Shown: positions 24,458 through 36,444 of the stretch, in pieces
How the letters are laid out: each line of letters opens with the position of its first letter
How positions within the stretch are numbered: position 1 is the stretch's first letter
DNA from: Blepharisma japonicum
Taxonomy: Eukaryota > Ciliophora > Heterotrichea > Heterotrichida > Blepharismidae
Direction: 5' to 3'
Length of the DNA: 64,000 nucleotides
Assembly (NCBI GenBank): GCA_949751835.1
Contig: CATKHK010000062.1
Coordinates: 62,001-126,000, forward strand
The notes under the pieces: model-generated
Database searches by the model: none
The model's input: only the letters and a program-made list of their open reading frames with translations
Told to the model about the DNA's origin: nothing
Translations under genes and position numbers: made by a program

Positions 24458-24973
24458 ATGTCATATCCAAAAAGACACATTTCACCTAATGTTGGTTCAG
24501 CTCCAACCTCAGCTCGACTACTAAGATCAACCCACCCTGATGCATATAACACATACTCAGGATTTTATTCTCCTAGGCGTTCCAATTCCTCTAAAAGATC
24601 AGCCTCAGAAGAACGCAAGGATATCGATACTTTAAGAAAAGAAGCACTTTACTTAAGAAATTCCTTTCGCAACGCAATCCAAGAAATTAAACAAATAAAA
24701 ATCGCTCATCAAGAAGACCTAAAATCAATGCATTTCGCATTTGAAGAATTGCGGCGTGAGATAGAAACCATTAAATTCGAAAAGGTTGAGAAAAGTGCTC
24801 AACAGAATGGAGGCGGGTCAATAGAAGAATACACAAAGCTTGCACAAGAGCTGATCAGCTTACGAACTGACGTTGATAGGCTAAGTAGCAGTATTGGAAA
24901 AGAGTCAAGGGCATCTGCAGTTCAAAGCTATGAAAATTTCCTTCATGAAAAAACCCGAGGAAGAGGCCATTAG
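24458..24973 (+). CDS. Coiled-coil protein, 171 aa
   Basis: No family recognised. ATG 24458, UAG stop. Residues 1-50 are Ser/Pro/Arg-rich and basic (many SPRR and SSKR-type stretches, possible phosphorylation sites). Residues ~53-110 form a heptad-like helix (repeated Leu, Ile and Phe spacing with Glu and Lys), a short Gly break follows (NGGGS), then a second helix ~120-150. Such small coiled-coil proteins are common in ciliate cortex and basal-body structures, but nothing here shows location. Confidence 0.7.
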   Translation: MSYPKRHISPNVGSAPTSARLLRSTHPDAYNTYSGFYSPRRSNSSKRSASEERKDIDTLRKEALYLRNSFRNAIQEIKQIKIAHQEDLKSMHFAFEELRREIETIKFEKVEKSAQQNGGGSIEEYTKLAQELISLRTDVDRLSSSIGKESRASAVQSYENFLHEKTRGRGH

Positions 24974-25400
24974 GCTGAAAAAGAATAGAATTTGCATTAA
25001 CTTATTTTTTAATATAATTTCTAATAGGAATATTTTGATAATTTATGGAAATTAGAAGTTTAAAATATTATTAAAAGTGTATATAGCGACATAAGAAATG
25101 ATCTCAGAATAATAAAAATATATTAAGAGTCAGTTTAGAGGAATATATTATATATATGTGTACCTAAACAAGAGGATTTCATAATATAAATTATCTTAGG
25201 CTCAATTTAATAATATTTTATCAATGCTTTAAAAAAATGTAATATTGCTAATTTTCTTAGCTAATAGAATACCAGTATACAATTTATAATTTGTAGCAGG
25301 TTGTATAGCCTAGATCTTAAAGATTCAAAAAATATATATATATCTGATAAAATTTTTCATCTAGCTTGACCATTTCTTATCATCCTCTAAACTTTACAAT
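24974..25400. other. Very AT-rich intergenic region
   Basis: 427 bases. Contains short TA runs (TATATATATA near 25150 and 25330). No gene or RNA recognised. Confidence 0.55.
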
Positions 25401-26606
25401 ATGCAAAATGAGCTAGCATCCTTAAAAGAACTTCTTTTACAGGATTCATGAGACTACACAACTGAGCCTGAACTCATCGACCGCAATTCCTACAACCGAG
25501 GCTCTTTGAGTGCTACTTTGCGGGCTACAAAAATCCTTCTTTTTGACATAAATTCCAAAAATTGTCATTTGCTTAATTTAGACGATATCTATGATCAAGC
25601 ATATATTCTGCATGACAATGATAATTCCTATGCTTTAATTTTTCAAGGTTTAGATGAGCATGAAGTCAGAGAAATTAGAAAATTTTTTAGCCTCCACCCT
25701 GTGATAGATTATGAATGTGCGAGCAACCATTTCAATAATAAAGACCATATGCTAGATTTTCATGATTACTATTTATTGACCATTAATGATGCAAGTATAG
25801 AGGGTGATGTTGAAAATCCTGTGTCGATGAAAACTATTATTAGGAAAAATTTAATTTTGATTTTTTGTGAGGAGAGGGTGTATTGTATTAGGCAGTTATT
25901 TTATAAAGAATTGAATATAATTGATTTTGAGAATCGGGAATTTGAAAATTATATATGAGATTACAATATTGCATGCAGGAAAACAGAAATCAATGAAAAA
26001 TGCGGATGCTCAGCGGTTGAAGCTATTTTTCACAGACTACTTGAGTGGATTTTTGCAAGGCTCGAAAAAATTGCCTCAAATATGAACATTGAAGCAAGAT
26101 GATGCCTAGACTTCGCTACTGGAAAAATACATATTGGAGAACGCTTCAAGTTTATCACCAGGTTAAGCAAAGCTGAAAGAGATATGCAGTGCCTTATCGA
26201 TCTCATCAAGCCTAAATGTCAGGTATTTGATTCCTTATTAAAATCCTTGAATACATCAAAAAGTTTGAAATATTACATAAAAAGTTTGAAAACAAGAGCT
26301 GAAGTTTTAGACAGAAAAATAATCCACAGTCACACAATTTTATTAAAATCTGAAAAAATATTCAACGCAAGCACAGAAGACACACAAAATGAGACGGCAA
26401 TTAAATTGCTTAAAATAATTAACCTTTTTTCAGGATTCGCCACTATCTATTTTCCTGTAAATCATATTCCAGGGACTATGGGGATGAATATACCAATTCC
26501 TTTTAAAGAATGGGACTCCTTTATACCTTATATTTGCTGCTGGGGTTTAATTGCTCTGATTTCAATTAATTTTACTATTATTTTCAAGTGTAAAGGATGG
26601 TTTTAA
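25401..26606 (+). CDS. CorA/ALR-type Mg2+ transporter, 401 aa
   Basis: CorA-type proteins form pentameric Mg2+ channels. The frame begins at ATG 25401; UGA codons (25449-25451, 25956-25958 and 26100-26102) are Trp and link the parts into one frame ending UAA 26604-26606. A cytosolic N-terminal alpha/beta domain of ~220 residues is followed by a long helix, then membrane segment 1 (~339-354), the signature GMN loop within PGTMGMN (residues 361-363) and membrane segment 2 (~375-395), with a short basic C terminus. The GMN motif placed between two C-terminal membrane helices is diagnostic. Plasma membrane, vacuolar or mitochondrial location cannot be told; no clear presequence is visible. Confidence 0.88.
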
Positions 26607-26823
26607 TAGGTGAGATATTAAATCTTAAGAATTTTATAAAACCTATATTAAAAGTATTTTATATTATTTTTTGCAATTAATTATATTAAAATAGCCTGTA
26701 TCTCTCTTATTAATTATATCAAACTTAATAAATTTTTCCTTTAAAAAGAAAACCTAATACAACATAATCCCTATCTAAACTCATGTTTGTTTATATCTAC
26801 CATTTAGACTATTTACATCCATC

Positions 26824-28053
26824 ATGATATTAGCAGAAACTAAAGACTTTTCCACATTCATTGAAACGCTAAAAGACAAAAAATCAGCAGAAACGGGGCT
26901 ACTAATAGGAAATTGGCTTAGCGACAAGCCTCATATTTATTTGCAATCAAGAACACCTTCATTAGAGATTCAGCCACAAAAAGGAATTTCAGCGTTGCTG
27001 TCGACACCTTTGGCACCTCCTGAGGCACTTTATTCAGATTGGATTCTTGAACATTCTAATCAGCTTTCACGACTACTTCCAGGAGGTTTAGATATTATTG
27101 GTTTATTTATGGTTTCTGATGAAGATTTGAATTTAGAAAGCTTTGCATTTTTACCTTCAGGGCTTTTAAGCTTATTAAATGACCTTTCTGTAGAAATTTT
27201 ATCAAGAAATTCAGTTGTGCTTATGCATTTCAATACTTACAGCTATAAATATACACTTAAAATTGTTGATTTAAAAGTTAAACTTATAACTGCTGGTGAC
27301 TTAAAGCTAGTACAATTACCTAAATTAGAAGAAATCCGATGTTTTCTAAAAGTAAATCTAGAAGCTGCTGGAGAAGGAATCTCCCAAATCTTAATCCAAG
27401 ACATTTTAAAAGAATGAAACGTGATGCTCCATTCCAGCATTATTTTTATTGACAAGCAGCTCAAAAGTGATCAAATTATTGGAAATTTAAAGCAAGGAAC
27501 TAATGCTCAAGATAAAGGGTTTCATCTTGCTGAAATTTATTCAAAAAATTATGGGTTTTGTTCCAATGAACAGCTATCTAGAATCAATATACAAGGATGA
27601 ATAGAGAGCAGAGTCCTTGTGACTCAGAAAATAACGATAAAAGAAGCAAGGGATTTGATAATTAAAGATATATTATTTTCGATGAAAGATAGACTAGAAA
27701 TTGTGTCTGATGAGTTCACTATAGAAAAGAACCCATTTTTGGCAGCTCCACTGCCAAGAAAAATACAGTTACCTAGGAGAGTGTTTTATTCTTATAATAA
27801 TTGTGTGCTGAGCAGCTATATTTCAGCCTTGCAAGAGGAAAATATAGCTCAAGCCTATACAGAAATAATAGCTTCTGTTAAACTCACACCTATTGATTCT
27901 CTTGAAATGCTACCAAAAGTTGAGACTAAACATGAAGAAAATGGCAATAATTCAAATAAAATTGCCCAAAATTCTGAGGTATTTTCATATGCAATATTTG
28001 GAATAATGTTTATGATGTTGTTTATATCTTTTATTGTCAAGGCATATTACTAA
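26824..28053 (+). CDS. ODR-4-like membrane protein, 409 aa
   Basis: ODR-4 homologues are ER tail-anchored proteins; in worms ODR-4 helps chemoreceptors reach cilia, and human C1ORF27 acts with UFSP2. Seen here: an N-terminal GLLIGNW segment, the W..EH..Q.SRLLPGGLDIIGLFMVSDED block (residues ~73-103) closely like the family's RMLPGGL.VLG.F, a charged middle, and one C-terminal hydrophobic helix (~388-407) ending at the stop, the expected tail anchor. UGA at 27415-27417 and 27597-27599 are Trp. Length is near that of animal homologues (~450). The neighbours do not inform function. Good family match, function inferred. Confidence 0.78.
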
Positions 28054-28166
28054 TAATAAAATCTTTTTATATTTAACTTAACCCTGATAAATTACTATTT
28101 AAGACTACATATCTAATAAGTCTCAGATATATGTACTACACTTTCATATATATTTCTAATTATTAC

Positions 28167-31100
28167 TTAGGCTTTTACTTTTCTTTTTCTCGACACCTCT
28201 TCATCTCCTCTAAGCCCTGCTTCAAATTCATCTAACAAAATTTTCGACTCAGGTTTCCAGTTCTTTTTACATTTCGTTAAAATTTCATTGAAATATCCTG
28301 CCAAGATTCCATCCTCTAATAGTCTATTTTGCCAAGTTGACACATTATCAAGCAGTCTTCTCATCCCTTTTTCTCCTATTGGTATCCTTGTTAAGCAATA
28401 CCCGATATTTAATACTTCATCTTTGCTTGACATTAAAAACTTATGACATAATTTTTCAACAAGATTTTCTCCTTGCCTTTCTTTCTCAATATAAGAAAAT
28501 AAGAGGTCGGCAATTCTTTTGAACTGTGGATGAGGGATTGAGGACTGAAGAAGTTTGCTGATCGTATCTGGAATCATATTATATATAGTATTTGCGTCTT
28601 TTTGGTGAAGTTCCTGCAAGAAAATGCATACAACTTTTTTTAAGTCTTTTTCCAAATAGCACTGAAGTACCTCTCCCATTAGCCCTTTCATTTTTAGCAT
28701 ATCATTCAAAACCAAATGAGAAATCACAAGCAGTGCTTTTTTCCCCACCTTTGTATCAGGATCTTTGAGTCTTGCAAATAAATGCTCAGAATATTGTTCA
28801 AGAAGGTTAGGATACCTCATAACAAGATCCCCTAGTGATATTAAGGCAGAGCTCCTCATTGAGGCACAATCACCATTTTGAGCGATATTTATCAATGTCG
28901 GCAAATATTTTTCACAAATTGCTGGGTTTATACACATAATTTTTGCTAATGATAAAACTACAGATTTTTTAAGGATGCTAGTTCTTATAGTATCCATACG
29001 TGTTGAAAGGGAAAGTATAAGTGGTGTAAGTTTACCTAAAATCCCAGTCGTAACGATTTTTTCTTGAGAAATTCTTAACACCTGCAGCTCGTTTTCTACT
29101 TGTGCTGCTTTTCCACCACTGATTTCGTCCATTTCATCTTGTTTTCCAGCTCCAGTGAGCATTGATTTTTTGTATTTTAAAGCCATTTTGTCGCCATATA
29201 CCACAGTTTTCATTGCAATTTCTGTCCCTACAAAAATTGCTTTAGCGACCTCAATTTCTGAGTTTTTACCATCAGCAAGAGGTTTGAGGCTTTGCACAGC
29301 AAATGCTTTTAAGACAGTCAATGGCTGATTGCAAATAGTAGAAGCAGCTCTGACAAGCTGCTCAGCAACAGAAAACCATCCAGACCCGTCGAATTCAAAT
29401 AATTTGTGGATGGCTTGGGCTATGAATTGGTCAGTTTTTTCACCTTGATGCTCAAGTTTTTGAAAAGCAACCAAGGTTTCTCTAAAGATTTTCCAGTCTC
29501 CTGCTAGCTGCAAAGCTCTTGCAGCAAAAGTGTCATATCTTCTGTTTAAGAAAGAAGGATCTGAAGAAGCGGTAAATCTTAAAATACAAGCAGCAGGATA
29601 AGACACACTGCTTTTAAAGACAGACCAAATTTTTTTCAAAATTTGGGGTGGGACTGATTGCTGCTGAAGAAGTTCACAAAATAAATCTTCCAAAGACGTC
29701 AATTGGCCTGTGGTTAAAGTTTCTATAAGCTCAAGCAAATTTGCTACAACTTCTTCTTCACCATGTAATTTCAAATTCAAATATATATTGCTAAAAGCCT
29801 GCAAAACAGTTTTTCTGACTGTAGTTTCTCTATTTCATATCAAAGAAAGCATAGATGCTGCAGCATCATATGCAGTAGTAATTCCTCTAAGATTACACGC
29901 AACCAGTCCATCTATAGCTCCTGTGATATCTGAGCTGTTTTTGCTTTTTAATAATTCTTTTAATATTTTTGACCCATGCTCAAGCAGTTTTATCATGTCT
30001 GCATAATCTGTTAAAAATTTTGCAGTAAGCTGCTCTTTTACATACATCATTTGGAGCTCTTCTGGTTCTATGCTGTTTAAGCTTTCGTCTACTTGTCCAT
30101 CACAAGCACGTTGTAAGGACTCAAGCTTTATTTTAGTTTTTTCTATTTGTTGGTCGATTAGGTTTTTGTTTTCCACCTTCATACCTCCTTCAAGGAGCTT
30201 ATTTTGATAAATTAAGCATTCGAATAATTGACAAGCTTTTTTTCTTACAAGGACTGTACAATCATGAAGCCTTGAAGTCGCGATATTAAGGATTGGCAAA
30301 AACCAATGCCTAGGCAGTAAGTTTTCTTTGTTTAGGGTTATGAAAACATCAATGACCCTTGCTCGGCAAAAACTGGATTTATCAAGAATACGGTCTTGGA
30401 GACCTTGTAGAAGCTGCTCTCTATATGTTGTTGCTGTGTCTTTTTCTGTAGCTTCATTTTGGTCAGCACGGATTAAGAAGCATACGATTTCTCCGATAGC
30501 TGTTATAATAGAGTTCCTTAAGGTGTAAGATTCACAGTCAAATAGTCCTATAAGGGTTGGAAGATTTTGTAAAACTTCTCTTGGTAAATTAGCTGAAAGT
30601 TTTTCTATAAAAGCTCCCACATTTTTTATCCCTATTGTATCATTTGCTTGGTTTTGTTCTAAAGCGGCTATAGAAAGAGCTTTAAGGAGATCACAGACTA
30701 ACATTGGCTGATGCTTCACAATGGAAGCTATTGGTCCGATGACTGCTGACTGTTCTCCAAACAAGAGATTTACAGCTCTAGCTCTCCAGCCGACCCACAT
30801 TTCTGTCTTAGCGTGCTCTGCTACACAATTCATGATCTCACATATCTCTTCTCTTTGGCCTTTTTCAATTTCGAAAAATGTGATATCGATAATTAATTCA
30901 ATTAATCGATCTTCTGGGATTCCTCCAGGATAGACTGCTTTTAAAGCATTCTGTAAAGCGGATTTAATAGCTTTTAAAGCTTTTAAAAGAGGTCTGGCTA
31001 CATTTGGGTTCTTTAGCTTAGCAAAAATATGCGAAAGAAGGAGAATGTACATTTTAAAAGCATTTCGAATCTCAGTCGGATCTTCTTGCTTCACATCTGT

Positions 31101-31391
31101 AAGTTTTACTAAGTTTATCAAACTTGCAGACAGCATATCAGTCAAAAGCTCTTGATTTTCAGGTCCAAGTTCTTCACAGTGGTACACAAAGCTGTAAACA
31201 ATATCAAAATTTGAAATTATAGCTAAACAGCTCATGTCGGTACAAAACAGACTGTTCATGATGATTTCAAGCTTACTTTTTTGCTTCGAAGCATTCCATT
31301 CAGTCACCTTTTTGTAGCCTTGGACCCAGTATTTGTCATCAGATGGCTGATCAAGGAGATGTTCAAACTTGTTAGGTAAAATTAGCTCCAT
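28167..31391 (-). CDS. NCAPD2: Condensin complex subunit 1 (CAP-D2/Ycs4-like), 1,074 aa
   Basis: HEAT-repeat subunit of condensin, which compacts and separates chromosomes. Runs from ATG (31389-31391) to UAA (28167-28169), with UGA as Trp at 29832-29834. The whole protein is helical HEAT repeats. The C-terminal half carries the Cnd1 block KVGKKALLVISHLVLNDMLK followed by GLMGEVLQCYLEKD and FLQELHQKDANTIYNMIPD, which matches CAP-D2 in order and spacing. The C terminus is basic (SRKRKVKA), a possible nuclear signal. Length is slightly below yeast Ycs4 (1,176) and well below human (1,401). A GC-rich E2F-like site lies 9 bases ahead of the ATG. A CAP-D3-type paralogue is less likely from the Cnd1 block wording. 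Confidence 0.88.
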
Positions 31392-31400
31392 TTAAATTTA

Positions 31401-31409
31401 GCCGCCAAA
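31401..31409 (-). promoter_or_regulatory. E2F-like element ahead of condensin gene
   Basis: Reads TTTGGCGGC on the gene's strand, 9 bases upstream of the condensin ATG. It is one of very few GC-rich clusters in the AT-rich spacers and matches the E2F/DP core TTTSSCG. Compare the elements ahead of PCNA and SSRP1. Binding is inferred. Confidence 0.5.
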
Positions 31410-31706
31410 TTATTATTGAACATTGAATAATTTTTAAGTATGTTGGCTAAATGATAGTGATAGGAATAGATTATAGGATGTTGGGATTTTCGTAACAAGT
31501 AATACTTGCTTATTAATTCATTAGTTTAGCGGTTTTATGGGTTTCGATAAAAATGAAATGACATTAAAAGATACCTAAGAAAGAGTCATATAACTCTTAA
31601 ATTAAATAAATTTCCTTACAAAATCCAACATTATATAAATTTTTTATCTAATCCTATCTTTAAAATTATTCACATTTAAAAAGTTCAAAACTCACGATTT
31701 TCTGTT
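31410..31706. other. AT-rich intergenic region
   Basis: About 300 bases between the condensin start and the stop of the SIAH-type gene. Apart from the E2F-like site at its edge, I see nothing in it. Confidence 0.5.
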
Positions 31707-32576
31707 TTAAATGAAATGAATGTGTAATGAAAAGTATAAAGATCTGTCTTCTTCACAAAGAAAGCAAAAATTTTGTATTTGTTTAAAAGGGATTAACAAC
31801 ATTTTTGATAAATCTTCTTTTAAAAAGTCTTTTATATGTCCTACTTCTTCATAGTTCACAGTAAAGCTTTCAAAAGTTATCCTATTGTTGTCATTATTTC
31901 TATTCAATATTGATAGGCGATATTTTTTCTTTACGTCTGGATTAGGTGATCTGACTAAGAAACATAGGAGTTTTTCTTCAGATGAATAGTAATGCTCAAG
32001 AATAAAGGTAAAAGGCTCAGAGTCTAAGCTTACAGCTTGCTTTAAAATGCGAAATCTATATCTTCATATGCTTTCTGAGGGAGGATTTCATAAATACCTA
32101 AAGAGGGATCCTCTAGTAAGTTCTTGAACTTCATGACAATTTGTTAAATGGTCTGCTATAAGACCAGGGTCTCCTCTTCATAAACATTTTTGAAGCTCCT
32201 TGTAGTAGCAAAATACTTGAGGTCTGTACTCACAAGTTTTTTCATGCTCAAATCGCTCAGATAGTGTGACTTGTTTGGTACAGCCCCTAGAAGACCAGTT
32301 GCATTGGATTGTAAATTTATCAAGAAGTTGCTCTAACGTATAATTTCTAACCTCACTTGAGATTGGAGAGCGACAGACTGCACAAGTCTTGCAAGGACTT
32401 TGTGACTCACTCATTCGTTGAACACAACTTTGGCAATAGCTATGCCCTTTGTTGCACTGCACTATAGGAGGTTTGAAGAAATCTGAGCAGATAAGACAAA
32501 TCATGCTTTCATAGAAGTCATTTGAAGGTCTTGGACGTTTTTCTGGCAGTGGGAGTTCTATTGATTCTGTTATCAT
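31707..32576 (-). CDS. SINA/SIAH-like RING E3 ubiquitin ligase, 289 aa
   Basis: Runs from ATG (32574-32576) to UAA (31707-31709), joined by several UGA codons read as Trp (for example 32178-32180). RING finger at residues ~27-69: CLICSDFF, then CNKGHSYCQSC and CAVC. This is followed by the SIAH-type double zinc finger (C..RGC...LSERFEHEKTC, C...H...H/C ending DHLTNCHE at ~155). The remaining ~130 residues are a beta-rich segment where SIAH has its substrate-binding domain, but it is too divergent to confirm. Predicted to attach ubiquitin to target proteins. Targets unknown. Confidence 0.85.
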
Positions 32577-32856
32577 TTAAAAATTTCTAACGATATTATA
32601 AAATTTTAAAAGAAATAAAACATTTTTATTATAAAATATCAACTATTAGCAGTTTAATAGATTTGAAAAATTTGATAGATATTTATAATATTTTTCTTAG
32701 CGCCTCATATAATTTGCCGATTGTGAAGATTTTAGATTTATTAATATAAAATATGAATTTTTTAAATAAGATAAAAATCTACTTATTTTGTAATAATATT
32801 AACTGGGAATATTAAACTTTAATATAAGCGATCAATAAATTTAATGCTCCAGGTTT

Positions 32857-33720
32857 TTAAATTAAACTCATACAATGATATAAAATGTGAAACTCTACAA
32901 AATAAATTGAATTATTATACAACGAATACGAATGCAGTCCATAAATTCCTTTTTTCAAGGCTACTTTTGCCGATGCATATCCATTGTGTATAGTCTCTTG
33001 GCAAACTTTCATAAGCATATCCTTCAGCTTGAAAGCAATGCAATTTATCATTTGGAACCAAAAGAATTGCTTTGTAATTTGGCCGAAAGATTTAATATCT
33101 TTGATAAACTATTACAAAAAGGTCAAAAGCTTTTTTTCATCTATTTCTATTTAAATCATATGTTTCTATTATTCCTCTGAATCTATTATCCATTCCTGGG
33201 AATAAATAAATTAGCCCATCGAGATATATGATACTACCATATTTTCTTGGCTCAATACTTCTGCTTTCTGTTATTTTGAGGCTTTGATTAATGATAAATA
33301 TCAAGCTATTCTCAAAATCAATGCAGAAAACTTTTTATTGGGAATTGCGCATAAAGATCTACCTTCCACGAATTCCAGATATTGAGGGAGATTTTTATGA
33401 ATTGTTTTCATTGTTTTTAGTGATATCTTAATAATGCTAAATCTGTAGGAGAATATAAGACTTTCGTGGCTTTGAAGGCATTATTATTTTTTTTGCTGAT
33501 ATAATTATTATTGCAGGCTTGATGGAGCTAACTCTACTGTCTTCTGAACTATTTTGGCACTTTTTTGGTTTCTTATATTTTATAAATAATTGGTCTTTAG
33601 ATTTAATGTGCTTTGATTTAAAAATTACCTTTCCTGGCTTTCGTTGTCGAATTTTTGGAATTGAATGATATATCGACCCATTATTTGAATTTAATTTTAT
33701 AAATAATAAGTTTTAAATTC
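32857..33720 (-). pseudogene. Decayed kelch-repeat protein gene
   Basis: Reading the minus strand, protein-like sequence continues but hops between all three frames. In order: a basic segment (IRQRKPGKVIFKSKHIKSK) at 33.67-33.6 kb; a segment with KATKVLYSPTDLALL near 33.45 kb; EFVEGRSLCAIPNKK near 33.35 kb; then after a frame change near 33.33 kb a clear kelch blade, EPRKYGSIIYLDGLIYLFPG followed by ETYDLNRNRW (the Trp is UGA). This frame stops at ~33.09 kb; more kelch-like sequence (NDKLHCFQAEGYAYESLP) follows in another frame. At least three frame changes and several stops make an active gene unlikely, unless this stretch of the assembly is poor. Kelch identity is moderately sure. Confidence 0.6.
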
Positions 33721-33765
33721 CTATAAAAACTATAAAATATATTTTTATTTCATTAGAAGATATAA

Positions 33766-35776
33766 ATGGGATGCTCTCATAATACACAAAAAGGTGAACA
33801 ATCAGCATGGACACAAAAATGAGCAACCTTTAAAGCGAAACTCAAGCTTAGCAAGCCACGCGATGAAATTGTCAAAATTCTCCTGAAAATTTACACTCAT
33901 GAAGCAAATCTTGAAGAATTATCCTCAGTCTCAATAATTCCTACTGATGCTATAAGCCGTAAGGATCTTGAATTTTACATTCCTCAGCTTGTAAACTTTT
34001 TAATATGTGAAAGCACTGAAAATGAAGACCTAAACAAAATTTTCTTCCAATTCTGTAAAAATTCCATGACTTTTGCCCATAGAGTTATCTGGTTTTTATC
34101 GTCTGTAAGAGATCCCGGGCTTGCTGTGAGATCTGATGAGTAATTTTTTATTTAGACTAAAACATCTTGTAGAAGTCGTCAGTAGAGAAGGGACGCTCTT
34201 GCCTCATCTAGATGAAGATCCGAAAAGGATGATTTTAAGAGAGAAAATCAGAATTTATAATGAAATGAAAAAAGAAGATTTAAACCCTCCAATACCACGT
34301 AAATTGTATATAGGTGAAAATATTGAAAGAGACATTCCTGTTGAGCCATATCCAAGGAAAGGAATTAAAGATGTCCTCATGTCAACCCTTTGGCTTGTTG
34401 AAGACTTAAATGCTATTGCTGAAAAAATTTTGTATTTAGAAAAAAAAGAAGCTTTATTGGCAACTGAGATTAAAAAAGTAAATTTATGTCTCCCTGCTTG
34501 TGTGCAGGTACCTTTTCCAGGAAAAGTACCTAAAACCTGTGCAATTCTTCATATCCCGCCTAGCGAAATAAAAGTGTTTGAAACCAAGGAAAGGGCTCCT
34601 TATTTGATTTGTGTAGAAATTTTTGATCCTGAAGAAGAGAAAAAAATATTAGAAGACGAGGAGGAAGACTTTTCAGGCCATTCAAGAACTTATTCTTTGG
34701 TAACAGAGCCTGTACCAAGTTCAGCTGAGCAGAGTTTTGAGCTTTCTCAAATTGACAATCTAAGATTGCATAAAAAAAAATCAAATGGCTTAAGAAGCAG
34801 CCTAGGAAATGGTATTCATCTGCCATTTGAAGCAGGTGCTCCAACTGGCGACACTGTTTCTGTTGTATATGATTTATCTGAAAATATTATTTCGCAAAAT
34901 CAAGAAACTTCTCAGCAGCAAGCAAAGAGGATCAGGTCAAGATCAATATTTGGTGAACTTAAAACATGAAGAATGTTAAAAGTAATTGTAAAAGTCGGCG
35001 ATGACTTGCTACAAGAACAAATTGCAATGCAACTTGTTTATAAATTTCAAGAAATTTTTAAAGAAGATGGGCTAAATTTATGACTCCGTCCATATGAAAT
35101 TTTAGCCACTGGTCATAACTCAGGGCTTGTCGAGTGCATCCCTGACGCGCAATCTTTAGATTCAATTAAAAAATCCCTTCCTCATGAATATCAATCCCTT
35201 AAAGATTTCTTCAGGATTAGGTATGGTCAAGACGACTTAAGCCGCTATAAGAAAGCTTTAAACAATTTTGTAGAAAGCCTTGCAGGATATTCATTGCTTT
35301 GCTACATTTTGCAAATTGCTGACAGACATAATGGGAATATATTGATGGATAATGAAGGACATATCATTCATATTGATTTTGGGTTTATTTTAAATTATTT
35401 CCCTGGTGGACGTATAAGATTTGAAGATGTTCCTTTTAAATTGACCACCGAATTTTTAGAGCTGATGGGAGGGCATGGATCAAGCTGATTTAGATATTTT
35501 AGAAAATTATGTGTTAAAGGATTTTTAGCAGTTAGAAAAAGAACTGAAGAAATTTTGCTGCTATTAGAGATGACCAGAAATGGAATAGGGAGACAGCTTC
35601 CTTGCTTTTCAGATGGGGAAAGAGCTACAGAATCACTTAAAAAAAGACTGGTACCTGAAATGTCAGCTGCTCAGTGCAAAGGACACATAATTGGCTTAAT
35701 AAATGAAAGTTTGGACAACTGGAGAACAAACTGGTATGATCGCTACCAATATCTCTGCCAAAATATTTTATATTAG
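33766..35776 (+). CDS. Phosphatidylinositol 4-kinase, beta type, with an unresolved frame change near 34.1 kb
   Basis: Makes PI4P on Golgi-type membranes. Frame A starts at ATG 33766 and includes a lipid-kinase accessory helical domain (FYIPQLVNFL, FAHRVIWFL); it stops at UAA 34141-34143. Frame B is open from 34109 to UAG 35774-35776 and includes the catalytic domain: DRHNGNIL (catalytic loop), HIDFGFIL (activation loop) and an LGGHGS-like segment. The two frames overlap at 34109-34140 and together give a normal PI4KB layout of ~670 residues. No 15-16 base intron joins them, so a one-base indel, a real frameshift, or a longer intron is needed. UGA codons (34967-34969, 35486-35488) are Trp. 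The N terminus MGCSHNTQ fits an N-myristoylation signal, with a palmitoylatable Cys3. Confidence 0.82.
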
Positions 35777-36444
35777 ATAAGAAACTCGTATAAAATCATT
35801 TAATTTAAAAGATTAATAAGCTAAAAATCGATAAAATTAAATAGATTTTTAAAAATTTTAACATAACTTTAATAGTAAATCCAGCATTATTATGTTCTTT
35901 ATAAAAACTTACATAGTTTTATAATTTTGAGGAAGAAAATTTGCATTAACTTTATCATATTCATTTTATTAGAGAATTTTATAGATAAAGCCATTAACGT
36001 TTCAAAGTACTTATAAAAATGCCTATAATTTTCACAAATATTTAGAATAATGAATTGTAAAAATCAAATATTTGAAATAAATTGCATATTAAGATACAGA
36101 TATATGATTATAATTTTTAATCCGCTCATATTTTAGCTGAAAGTTGACAAAAATCGAAAATAATATGAAACGCATTTTTAATAATCTAATTTTAATATAT
36201 AAGAAATAGGCGAAACTTTAAAAGCCAAAAACATCAGGCACACACCTTTAGAAGTGAAGAAATAAGACTATAAGGCCCAAAGCATTCGTTGCGAATAATA
36301 TTTAACTCTGCTTTAATAATAATTAAAAATCATAACTGATTTATTGTAGAACAATTTACCCTGATATTTCAATATCAATATCAGTATTTAACCGTTAGTC
36401 CTAGCATTTAATCAAAGAAGTATTAAAGATTTATTATTTTTAAT
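35777..36444. other. AT-rich intergenic region with one richer patch
   Basis: 668 bases between two plus-strand genes. A less AT-rich patch (about 36210-36310) has no convincing frame, tRNA fold or snoRNA boxes. I see nothing definite. Confidence 0.5.

Noticed and set aside
25140-25340. TA-rich runs considered as a microsatellite or mobile-element edge
   Set aside because: Runs are only about 10 bases, with no terminal repeats or target duplications; ordinary for this base composition.
34126-34140. A 15-base GT...AG stretch resembling a heterotrich intron in the PI 4-kinase gene
   Set aside because: Removing it keeps frame A and leads straight into UAA; it does not join the two kinase frames.
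36210-36310. Less AT-rich patch considered as a snoRNA or tRNA
   Set aside because: No cloverleaf, and no convincing C/D or H/ACA boxes with flanking pairing.
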